Made by a program: the position numbers and the translations under genes. Source: a virus. Taken from it: a stretch of DNA of 32,236 nt. Below, piece by piece: positions 19,505 through 26,656 of the stretch. Position 1 is the stretch's first letter, and the number at the start of each line of letters is the position of its first letter. The stretch lies in the IMG/VR virus record IMGVR_UViG_3300027749_000335, positions 1 through 32,236 of that record; one strand, written 5' to 3'. The notes beneath the pieces are model-generated. The model had not been told where the DNA came from. It worked only from the letters and a program-made list of their open reading frames with translations, and ran no database searches.

Positions 19505-21937
19505 CTATGCAGAAGCAAACACTTTGCCACTGCGCCTCTCCGCTTTCCTAATCGCATCAATGATCTGATTCCCGATCTCCGCACCATCAGCACCCATGCC
19601 AGCATTAACAGTGATATAGGTGTTTCCACCCATTCCACCCATTTGTGAGAGAGGGATTACAGCCTCACTCCCGTTTTCGCCTATCAAAGCCAATGTTGGT
19701 TGCGTCACAATACCTCCGCTTGCCATAGCAGGAATGTTGTGCGCATCAATAATGCGTTGCTGTGCAGCAGCAATAGCAGCAGACAAAGTGGCATTACCTT
19801 TCTTGACAATCGCACCACCAGCCTTGCTCTTAACATCCTGCAAAGCCAACTCAGCCTCAGCAAGTTTCAATGTTGCTTCAAGTTCACGATCTTTAGCCTG
19901 CTTCACATTGTCAATGGCATCCGCTTCGTCTTTGCGAGCATCAGTCAATTCCTTCAACGCATCCTTAAAAATATTTGAATCCTCCGCAGCACCAGAAACA
20001 ATCTGGGAATACAACAAGTTTTCATCATTGAGTTTCTGTGTAGCATCCTGTTGATCAGAAATAGCCTGCTCAACAGCAAGTTTTGCGTCAGCAACATCAC
20101 GCTCTGCAGTAGCAATTTCCTCTGCCGTAGGTGAATCCTCACGCAACTTCTTTAGCCCTGCTTCTGCTTCACTTACAGCAAGAGTGGCATCACGCTGACT
20201 AAACTTTGCTTCAATCAAAGATATTTCTTGCTTACGGATTTCCTCTGGAGTTGCATCACCCTTTGTTCGCAGATCAGCCAACGCTTGTTCAGCATCCAAC
20301 ACATCAAATGTTGCTTTCTCTGCGTTCAGTTTGGCTTTCTCAAGATCGGTTTCAGCATTATCAATAGTGGTTGCTGAAGGCTTTTGACGCATAGCGTTCA
20401 ACCTTGCTTCAGCATCAGCCAGTGCTTTCGTTGCATCCGTTACACCGTTGTTTGCTTGCGCCAGATCACGCTGTGCAGAAGCAACCGCACGGGACTGTGT
20501 AGCAGCCTCTTTAGAAGCAGCACCATAACCTTGTGCAATTTGATTGAACTTTGCTAACGCAACAGAAACTTTGTCGTGTGCAGCCATTTGATCTGTTTGC
20601 GCTTTAGTGACAGCCTTACCAGCCTCAGCAGCAGATTTCTCTGCATCAGTTTCCGATTTCAACGCATCAAGATATTTCTTTACTTTTTCTGTAGCAGTTT
20701 CAATAGTTTTACCTGCGCCACCAAAAGATTTAGAAGTATCAGCACCAGTTTTGATTGCCTGAACTCCAGCCTCATGCTCAGACCTTCTGAAATCAATCAT
20801 TGCGCCTTCTGTCGCTTTGGCTGCAGCACCGATACGCCCAAACTCAACAGTTCCAATAGTTCCTATCTCATGCAAACCTGCACCAAACAAATTGGCTGCA
20901 CCGATCAGCAAGTTGATTCCATCAATGATCAAGTTGATGACATGAATCCAAGCATTCAGCCAGTTCTCAATGATCGCAATGATCGCATTGATCACAGCAT
21001 TCACCACTGTGCGCACAATCTCAAATTTCATATAAAGCGCAACAACAACGGCAATCACCGCAATCACCGCCAACGCAATCCATGCAAAAGGATTTTCTGC
21101 ATTAACAATCTCTTCCCAAATAGCCATGACCTTTAGAACTGTGTTAGCAACAAGGATTGCTGCAGACAATGCTGCAACACCTGCAGCCATGATCACAAAC
21201 ATTTTTGAGTGCTTTTGCGCCCAATCACCAAACGCTTGCAAATATGGGATGACTGCCTTGAACGCTGGAAGCAAAGCGTTGCCGATTGATTCCCACATTT
21301 CATGGATGCTTTCATTGAAACGGCGCATACCACCTGCAGCAGTTTTCTCAAACGCAGCCTCAGAACCACCAAATTTTTGTGTCAGCAAATCCTGAACAAC
21401 AGCAAAATCTTTAGTACTGCCCAAAACTTTCTTTAATGAAGGATCAAGTTTGACCAAACCCCTAGTAACACCGTTATGAGCCTTACCCAAAGCCTGTGTA
21501 ACAGATTCTAAATCAGCACCAGTAGCAGCACTGATATCCATAGCCAACGCCATATCTTTTTGCGCTGTAGCAACCGAACCAGTAGCAACAACCAGATATT
21601 GCATTGCAGGGCGTAACTGTTCTTTGCTGATGCCAGTTTGTTTTGCCATTGCCTCAATAGAGCCATCTAAGGCTTTTATTTGTGCTTCAGTTGCCCCAGT
21701 GACATTGCCAATAACTTTCTCAAACCGCATCTGGCTGACTTCATTTTCCATTGCAGCGTGTAAAGCGTGTGTGGCTGCAACAGCCAAACCAGCCAACGCT
21801 GCAGCAGCAGGTATAGCAGCCTTCTTAACAGCAAATTGTGCTTTAGCCTGTGTGGTTTCAAGTTTCTGAAACTCTTTGATTGCCTTAGTTACACCTTCAG
21901 CATGAAAGTGGCTAAAAATATTTACGCCAACACTCAT
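19505..21937 (-). CDS. Tail tape measure protein
   Basis: At 810 residues this is the longest gene. It has an Ala-rich hydrophobic helix near the start (about 40-60), a group of membrane-like segments (about 245-355), a long coiled coil (about 400-740, many Lys, Glu, Ala and Asp), and the C-terminal ASGGIVTQPTLALIGENGSE motif typical of tape measures. Tape measures fix tail length at roughly 0.15 nm per residue, which suggests a tail near 120 nm; that is a rule-of-thumb estimate. It follows the chaperone frameshift gene with one gene between. Repeated ADAEARL/AEAGLKKL helices suggest internal duplications. Confidence 0.95.
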   Translation of the reverse strand: MSVGVNIFSHFHAEGVTKAIKEFQKLETTQAKAQFAVKKAAIPAAAALAGLAVAATHALHAAMENEVSQMRFEKVIGNVTGATEAQIKALDGSIEAMAKQTGISKEQLRPAMQYLVVATGSVATAQKDMALAMDISAATGADLESVTQALGKAHNGVTRGLVKLDPSLKKVLGSTKDFAVVQDLLTQKFGGSEAAFEKTAAGGMRRFNESIHEMWESIGNALLPAFKAVIPYLQAFGDWAQKHSKMFVIMAAGVAALSAAILVANTVLKVMAIWEEIVNAENPFAWIALAVIAVIAVVVALYMKFEIVRTVVNAVINAIIAIIENWLNAWIHVINLIIDGINLLIGAANLFGAGLHEIGTIGTVEFGRIGAAAKATEGAMIDFRRSEHEAGVQAIKTGADTSKSFGGAGKTIETATEKVKKYLDALKSETDAEKSAAEAGKAVTKAQTDQMAAHDKVSVALAKFNQIAQGYGAASKEAATQSRAVASAQRDLAQANNGVTDATKALADAEARLNAMRQKPSATTIDNAETDLEKAKLNAEKATFDVLDAEQALADLRTKGDATPEEIRKQEISLIEAKFSQRDATLAVSEAEAGLKKLREDSPTAEEIATAERDVADAKLAVEQAISDQQDATQKLNDENLLYSQIVSGAAEDSNIFKDALKELTDARKDEADAIDNVKQAKDRELEATLKLAEAELALQDVKSKAGGAIVKKGNATLSAAIAAAQQRIIDAHNIPAMASGGIVTQPTLALIGENGSEAVIPLSQMGGMGGNTYITVNAGMGADGAEIGNQIIDAIRKAERRSGKVFASA

Positions 21938-22464
21938 TTGTAGGTACTCAACTTTCTCTCAATTTCAACATCAAGTTTTGCCAAGATTATCTCAACTTCT
22001 GTTTCAATCATTGGTAGATGCTTTTGAGTTGAAGGGAACATGACACGGGATCGGGTCTTTTTGCCTGAAGCAATACTGTTGGCAGCATAATCCAATGCTT
22101 GAATGAAACCGTTTGTATCAGATTTCTTTGCACTGTCAAACACTGCACCAGATGGTGACATTTGTTGAACACGAGCAAAAGAACGCTTACCAGTACTACT
22201 AGAAATAATCACACGGGTTTGAGCAAGCCCATCCCATTTAGGTGAGCGTGCTTTGCCTTTATATCTGCCCGTTCCAACCCAGTGCATATCTCCGTGAAGT
22301 GCTGGTGGCACTTTTGGGAAAGAATTACCAACAGCAACAGCCAACGGGCGCAACCTGCCCTTCATGTCCTTCTGCAAAGCCTTTAGAGCATCAGGATCAT
22401 ATTTGCGCAAGGCTGTAACTGTTTCACGCAAACCAACAATTTTTGTAGTCATATCTGCGCTCAT
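21934..22464 (-). CDS. Tail component, HK97 gp10-like candidate
   Basis: The 176-residue protein begins with a helical segment (LRETVTALRKYDPDALKALQKDMKGRL), which resembles the start of HK97 gp10-type tail completion proteins. It contains a loop-rich central section (GDMHWVGTGRYKGKARSPKW) and a C-terminal helix. Its position between the tail assembly chaperone and the tape measure is unusual, as gp10-like genes are normally upstream of the major tail protein. No good ribosome site precedes the ATG at 22464; an ATG at 22452 is possible. The stop overlaps the tape measure start. Confidence 0.55.
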   Translation of the reverse strand: MSADMTTKIVGLRETVTALRKYDPDALKALQKDMKGRLRPLAVAVGNSFPKVPPALHGDMHWVGTGRYKGKARSPKWDGLAQTRVIISSSTGKRSFARVQQMSPSGAVFDSAKKSDTNGFIQALDYAANSIASGKKTRSRVMFPSTQKHLPMIETEVEIILAKLDVEIERKLSTYK

Positions 22465-22479
22465 AGAAAGCAGATGTTA

Positions 22480-22922
22480 CTACCTGTGCTGCTTTCTCAT
22501 TTGCTTGCCAAGCCATTTGAGATAGCGCAACATAGTGTTAAGCATCTCCTCATCCTCATTGATTAGAACGCTAGGCGCAATGTGGAACTCATGTGCAAGA
22601 TGCACAATCAGCCAATGCGCTGAATCCTCACCTAATCGTTCTTGTCCTCTAAAGGGATATCAGCACCCAAAACAGGTTCATCCTCACGGGTCAAAACCTG
22701 CGACACGGTACGAATCCACTCTGGATCAAACTTCAATACTGTTTCACCTGTGCGTGTAAGCCCTGACCATGCAAGCCAAGCCAAATCTGTTAGACGAAGT
22801 TCTTGTTCAAACTTTGTGACACTGCGTGACCATGTGCGCTCAAAGCCCACAAAATCTGCAAACACAGCATCAACATCTTTTTTTGTGCCGTCTGTGAACT
22901 CAACTGTCAATGCAATTTTCAT
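22480..22922 (-). CDS. Tail assembly chaperone, -1 frameshift product (GT type)
   Basis: A slip at CCCTTTA (22656-22650) moves ribosomes from the 96-residue frame into a second frame that continues for 56 residues (starting RGQERLGEDSAHWLIVHLAH, ending KQHR) to a TAG at 22480. The joined product would be 147 residues. This matches the lambda G/GT arrangement, where a small share of longer protein is made and binds the tape measure. Without the slip the second frame has no start codon of its own with a ribosome site. The efficiency cannot be judged from sequence. Confidence 0.75.
22632..22922 (-). CDS. Tail assembly chaperone, unshifted product (G type)
   Basis: The 96-residue protein has a beta-rich start (MKIALTVEFTDGTKKDVDAVF) and a helical, Trp-rich middle (FERTWSRSV...LAWLAWSGLTRTGE), like chaperone G proteins of actinophages. 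It lies between the major tail proteins and the tape measure, the standard position. Its 0-frame ends six codons after the slippery site. It should hold the tape measure soluble until the tube forms. Confidence 0.8.
   Translation of the reverse strand: MKIALTVEFTDGTKKDVDAVFADFVGFERTWSRSVTKFEQELRLTDLAWLAWSGLTRTGETVLKFDPEWIRTVSQVLTREDEPVLGADIPLEDKND
22650..22656 (-). other. Slippery heptamer CCCTTTA for -1 frameshift
   Basis: In the 0-frame the codons read ATC CCT TTA, so the heptamer has the X XXY YYZ form with CCC and TTT repeats. After a one-base slip the ribosome reads AGA GGA CAA in the open second frame. It is positioned just before the end of the G-type frame, as in other siphoviruses. 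Confidence 0.8.
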
Positions 22923-22955
22923 TGCTGTCTCCTTCTAGTTGTTTATTTGATTAGA

Positions 22956-23363
22956 TTACGATAATGCCTTAGCCATTGTTCCACCAGTGAATGAAAGCGT
23001 GGTGGTAACAAGTTCTCCAACTTTTCCAGCGACAGGCGTGTGCGCTGCAAGGTATGCGCCACTCACAGTGTATGAAGGGTTTGTTGCACCAGTGGTTGCA
23101 CCGTTCGGTTTAATGATAACGGTAGTGGTACTACCAACCAAAGGATAAATCGTTGCTTCCACATTGGATGTTGCATAATCTTGGTTAAAAGCGATTTCAA
23201 TAGAGTTGTTTTGCAGACCACCCGTGAAGGTGTGACCGCTTGAACCAAAAGCAGTTGTCTCAACTTGGTCAATTTCATAATGCACAGAAACGCTATTGCC
23301 GTGATCTGAAAGCACAACTCCGTTCACCGAAATGTATGCGTTGGTTAATGCAAGAACAGCCAT
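22956..23363 (-). CDS. Major tail protein, second copy
   Basis: The 135-residue protein is closely related to the one encoded just upstream (23380-23787). Both start MAV, share NSVSxHYExDQVExTAFG, FNQDYA and the block AHTPVAGKVGELVTTTL, and end with a TFTGGT/SFTGGT strand. The short beta-rich tube-protein pattern and position before the chaperone support a tail tube role. Two copies in tandem could build a mixed tube, or one may be a tail decoration or terminator variant. Confidence 0.75.
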   Translation of the reverse strand: MAVLALTNAYISVNGVVLSDHGNSVSVHYEIDQVETTAFGSSGHTFTGGLQNNSIEIAFNQDYATSNVEATIYPLVGSTTTVIIKPNGATTGATNPSYTVSGAYLAAHTPVAGKVGELVTTTLSFTGGTMAKALS

Positions 23364-23379
23364 GATGTTTCCTTAAAAA

Positions 23380-23787
23380 TTAAACAGTTGCCTTAGCAAG
23401 TGTTCCACCAGTAAAGGTGAGTGTTGTTGTTACCAATTCTCCAACTTTTCCTGCGACAGGTGTGTGTGCTGCAAGGTATGCATTTGAAAGCGTGTAGCGA
23501 GGGTTTGTTGCAGAAACAGCACCGTTCACAGGAATGATCACAATGGATGAAACTTGTGTGCCGACCAACGGGAATATTGTTACTTCAACTTTTGTTGCTG
23601 CATAATCTTGGTTGAAAGTAATTTCACAACTGTTGTTCTGCAAACCACCAATGAAAGAGTGGTTTCCACCAAATGCTGTTGCCTCAACTTGATCTACTTC
23701 ATAGTGAAGTGAAACGCTGTTTGCGTATGAACTTAAATCGGTTGAACCGACTGTGATGCTTGCGTTAGTGAGAACCTGAACAGCCAT
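23380..23787 (-). CDS. Major tail protein, first copy
   Basis: The 135-residue protein begins MAVQVLTNASITVGSTDL and shares most of its length with the next gene, including LQNNSxEIxFNQDYA. It is beta-rich with a conserved glycine turn (AFGGNHSFIGGL). It follows a 54-codon gene whose stop lies two bases upstream. As the first copy it may be the principal tube subunit, but the sequence gives no direct proof. Confidence 0.75.
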   Translation of the reverse strand: MAVQVLTNASITVGSTDLSSYANSVSLHYEVDQVEATAFGGNHSFIGGLQNNSCEITFNQDYAATKVEVTIFPLVGTQVSSIVIIPVNGAVSATNPRYTLSNAYLAAHTPVAGKVGELVTTTLTFTGGTLAKATV

Positions 23788-23789
23788 GA

Positions 23790-23954
23790 TTATTTATCCG
23801 TTTCTTTTTCGGCTTTAACTTTGCCACTGACTTCTGTGATATGTCCACCTTCAACCAGTGCAACAATATTACACCCATCCAAAACTTCCTCAGATACGGT
23901 TTCTCCTGCTGCGCCAAATGCGAAGTTATCGCTAAGAATCTTGAATTGTGCCAT
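23790..23954 (-). CDS. Small protein between tail terminator and tail tube genes (54 aa)
   Basis: The 54-codon frame starts at an ATG preceded by TAGGAAACAAC and ends 2 bases before the first tail tube gene. The product begins MAQFKILSDNFAFGAAGETV, contains a strand-rich middle (GCNIVALVEGGHITEVSG) and ends in a charged tail (KVKAEKETDK). Similar small proteins lie near connector genes in many siphoviruses. Function unknown. Confidence 0.7.
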   Translation of the reverse strand: MAQFKILSDNFAFGAAGETVSEEVLDGCNIVALVEGGHITEVSGKVKAEKETDK

Positions 23955-23962
23955 GTTGTTTC

Positions 23963-24370
23963 CTATCCGTGAACTGTAACGGTGAACTGGATTTGTAAAA
24001 ACTCTGCATCTGCAGCATTAACGCTACTGATGCTTGCTGCTGAGGATACTACCAAAGTTGAGGATGTTCCACCAAGCGTCAGATCAGATTCAAGTGCAGC
24101 TCTAATGCTTTTGCTTCCAGAGTAAGAAAGCATCTCATCTAGCAATGCTTGTGCTGTGCGATCTGTCCAACGCCCAACAATCACATACACAGTAAAATCT
24201 GCAACAAAATCTCCACCACCAAAAGCAGCATGATATGTGACTGAGTTGAGAACAGGGAACGCACACGGAGGATTCAACTGTTCAGGCTGGTAAGCAGATG
24301 TGCGCAAACCCGAAACGGTTGCAAGGTTGGTTGCCAGACCAGAACACATCTGTGAGATGGTTGCTGACAT
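23963..24370 (-). CDS. Tail terminator-like protein
   Basis: The 135-residue protein has the pattern of tail terminator proteins: a helical start (SQMCSGLATNLATVSGL), PPCAFPVLNSVTYH in the first strand region, DFTVYVIVGRWTDRTAQALLDEML, and a C-terminal strand (FLQIQFTVTVHG). It lies between the head-tail adaptor and tail tube genes, which agrees with the role of capping the tube before it joins the head. The ATG overlaps the adaptor TAA (TAATG). Confidence 0.7.
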   Translation of the reverse strand: MSATISQMCSGLATNLATVSGLRTSAYQPEQLNPPCAFPVLNSVTYHAAFGGGDFVADFTVYVIVGRWTDRTAQALLDEMLSYSGSKSIRAALESDLTLGGTSSTLVVSSAASISSVNAADAEFLQIQFTVTVHG

Positions 24371-24972
24371 TAGGCAATGCCAAACTTTAGATACGGCGAA
24401 AGCAAATCACGCACATCTGGATCAACAGCACGAACATTTATAGCCATATCAGCAAAGCCCACAACACCAAGTGCTGCGTTTAGACGGGCAAATTGGCGCA
24501 TTGAGAGAAGCACACAAGCCTGTTTCACATCATCTGGAACAGCATCCCAACCCCATTGCGCTGTGACCTGCACGGATTCAACGGCAGGTGAGTAATAGAT
24601 TGGGAATGTTGCTGCACCAATACCTCTGGCATATTGAAACGGATGCCCCAAGATAGGTGCAGAAGTTGGTTCAAGCGTGTAATCAGTTCCTCGCACCAAT
24701 GTGGTTGCATAACTTCCATCACCAGCAGTGTCGGTTTTAATGGTCACAGTGGTGTTTGCAATGTCATACGGGAAACGAATGATGTATTCGTTGTATGGGA
24801 ACAAGGTGATAGCAGTGCTGGCAGTCCTATAAAAGAACCTGCCCGTGTAACCGTCTATTCGGCGTGAAGCAGAACCAATGGCGTTCTCAATCAAAGAATC
24901 ATCCACAGTGTCCGTTAAACGCAGTGCAGCCTTAACATCTGCCAGCGTGCAATAGCCATTAGTTATTGCCAT
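24370..24972 (-). CDS. Head-tail adaptor (HK97 gp6-like)
   Basis: The 200-residue protein starts with YCTLADVKAALRLTDTVDDSLIENAIGSASRRIDGYTGRFF, the helical start common to gp6-type connector proteins (a pattern of two short helices ending in I-x-x-Y/F-x-G-R). The centre is beta-rich, and the C-terminus (VPDDVKQACVLLSMRQFAR) is helical. It should form a ring under the portal. It is the third gene after the capsid gene. Confidence 0.8.
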   Translation of the reverse strand: MAITNGYCTLADVKAALRLTDTVDDSLIENAIGSASRRIDGYTGRFFYRTASTAITLFPYNEYIIRFPYDIANTTVTIKTDTAGDGSYATTLVRGTDYTLEPTSAPILGHPFQYARGIGAATFPIYYSPAVESVQVTAQWGWDAVPDDVKQACVLLSMRQFARLNAALGVVGFADMAINVRAVDPDVRDLLSPYLKFGIA

Positions 24973-24975
24973 TGA

Positions 24976-25179
24976 TTACGCCTTGCGCTTTGGTGCAGCC
25001 TTACGAATCGCACGCTCTGCATCTGGCTCTATGCTTGCTGTTTCAACTTCTGGTGCAACAGTTTTGGCTTCATAACCAAATGCACGCAAAGTTTCATCTA
25101 CAGCCTTTACACGGTCAGCCTTTTTGCGCACAACATATCCTGCACGCTCAATCAATAGTGCTTCAATTTGTTTATCCAT
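24976..25179 (-). CDS. Small charged protein after the capsid terminator
   Basis: The 67-residue product begins MDKQIEALLIERAGYVVRKKADRVKAVDETL, a pattern seen in small proteins encoded near the capsid genes of actinophages (ERxGYxxRxxxDRVxxVD). The C-terminal half is acidic then basic (RKAAPKRKA). The start at 25179 is a best guess; an ATG at 25191 is also possible. It lies just beyond the strong capsid terminator, so its expression must come from read-through or another promoter. Function unknown. Confidence 0.7.
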   Translation of the reverse strand: MDKQIEALLIERAGYVVRKKADRVKAVDETLRAFGYEAKTVAPEVETASIEPDAERAIRKAAPKRKA

Positions 25180-25205
25180 GTTGCCGATCATACACCGTAG
25201 AAATA

Positions 25206-25245
25206 GAAAGACCGCCAACACCTTTCTAGATGTTGGCGGTCTTTC
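25206..25245 (-). terminator. Strong terminator after the major capsid gene
   Basis: A perfect 15-bp stem (GAAAGACCGCCAACA paired with TGTTGGCGGTCTTTC) encloses a 10-base loop. On both strands the stem ends in TTTC, so it can act in either direction. Located right after the capsid gene stop, it should trim the capsid transcript and reduce expression of the genes beyond. This is the strongest hairpin seen in the window. Confidence 0.85.
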
Positions 25246-25274
25246 GGTTCTAATCCGAAATGTAGTTATCGGCT

Positions 25275-26579
25275 TTAGAAGGTTGGGGTTACCAATCCCG
25301 TGCCGTTGATTTGTGCGAAAGCATTTGGGTAACGGTTTGCAGTAAACGCTGCATAACCGTACACAACTGCAAGCACTTCCAACTTGGCTGCTGATGGTTG
25401 CTCAAAGCGCAACATCATTGGATCGCCATTGCCCTGTTCCCACAGGTGCAATTCTTGTGCGTTACCAACATAGATGGTGTCTTGGTTCGTTCCTGAGCCT
25501 TGTGCTACCGAAACGGTTGCATCAGTGATAACTGGCAGACCAGCAATGCTGTATCCGCTGTTGCCGTACTGAACTGCGCCGTTACCAACAGCAACAGCGT
25601 TCATTGCGTAAGGTGATGGAACTGCCAGTGGGCGATTCTGTGAGTCAAGTGACGCAAGAATGAAAGCCAAACGGCGTGGGTGCATGATGATCACATTCGG
25701 ACCACCAAAGAAAGTGGTCTGAACCTTCTGAATGGCATCCAACAATTTCGGATACAACTCTGGAACGGTTGGTGATGCGTCAGTGTAAGTGACGGTCTGA
25801 CCTGCAGATGAAAGCAATTCAGCAACAACGGCAGTGTTCAATGAGGTGTGGTATGCACGGACAAGATCGTTCATAACGAGGGTGTCAATATTTGTTCCAC
25901 GCTCAAGAGCCTGACGGGTTACGGTCTGCTGACCTGCATAAGTGTTCACGCTGATATCCAACTTGGTGTCATCCATGTTCGTTTCAGATACAGAAGCCTT
26001 TTCGGTCTGTGCTGCAACAGATGAACCAGTTGTGATCTTGCTCAACGAGATCGTCAAACCAGCAGCAGGAAGTTGATGCTTGTTTGCAATATCTGCGGTT
26101 GGGCGACCTGCACGGGCGTATGGTGCTGCAAGTTCGGTGAGGAACTGTGGAACAACCAAGCCTGCGAAGTTGCTTGAATCAACATCACGGCGTTCAATGC
26201 GTTCCTCGTTCATGTGACGGGCAAGACGCTCTTGTGCGCTGTAATCGTTGTTGAACTGTGCTGCGAAAGCGTCAGCAAGGAACGAAGTCTCAGCCTTTGG
26301 ACTGTAGGTGCGTGCCTCTGACTTAACTACTGCTGGTGCAATCACTGCATCAATTTTCTTTTCTTTGCGCAGTTCTGCTGCCTCAGACGAACGCTTTTCA
26401 AGTTCGCTGTGCTTTGCAATCTGTGCATCAAGTGAACGAACCTCATCAAGTGCAGATGAAATCTCTGTATCTTGTTCTGGGGTCAATTCACGGGCTTCTG
26501 CCTGTGCTGCTTCAACAATGGCTTCTGCCTTTGCAAGTGCAGCATCACGCTTTTCTGTAAGTGTTTTGCTAAATGACAT
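25275..26579 (-). CDS. Major capsid protein (HK97 fold, with delta domain)
   Basis: The 434-residue protein has an N-terminal coiled-coil scaffold part (about 1-75, rich in Glu, Ala, Lys), followed by the HK97-type capsid fold from about 130 (SSNFAGLVVPQFLTELAAPYARAG). Later marks are GPNVIIMHPRRLAFILASLDSQ and FTANRYPNAFAQINGTG at the end. The delta part should be cut off by the prohead protease encoded just upstream. AGGAGACATCAA gives a good ribosome site. No sign of an internal Ig-like decoration domain. Confidence 0.95.
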   Translation of the reverse strand: MSFSKTLTEKRDAALAKAEAIVEAAQAEARELTPEQDTEISSALDEVRSLDAQIAKHSELEKRSSEAAELRKEKKIDAVIAPAVVKSEARTYSPKAETSFLADAFAAQFNNDYSAQERLARHMNEERIERRDVDSSNFAGLVVPQFLTELAAPYARAGRPTADIANKHQLPAAGLTISLSKITTGSSVAAQTEKASVSETNMDDTKLDISVNTYAGQQTVTRQALERGTNIDTLVMNDLVRAYHTSLNTAVVAELLSSAGQTVTYTDASPTVPELYPKLLDAIQKVQTTFFGGPNVIIMHPRRLAFILASLDSQNRPLAVPSPYAMNAVAVGNGAVQYGNSGYSIAGLPVITDATVSVAQGSGTNQDTIYVGNAQELHLWEQGNGDPMMLRFEQPSAAKLEVLAVVYGYAAFTANRYPNAFAQINGTGLVTPTF

Positions 26580-26656
26580 TTGATGTCTCCTAGTTAGTTG
26601 TTTGGATTTGGCTTCTCAGTGACATGAAACCAGTGATCCGTTCTAGGATCGGCTGT

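Noticed and set aside
20576-21136. 186-codon plus-strand frame opposite the tape measure
   Set aside because: It is antisense to the coiled-coil and hydrophobic regions of a clear tape measure gene, and the Cys/Asn/Phe-rich content is not protein-like.
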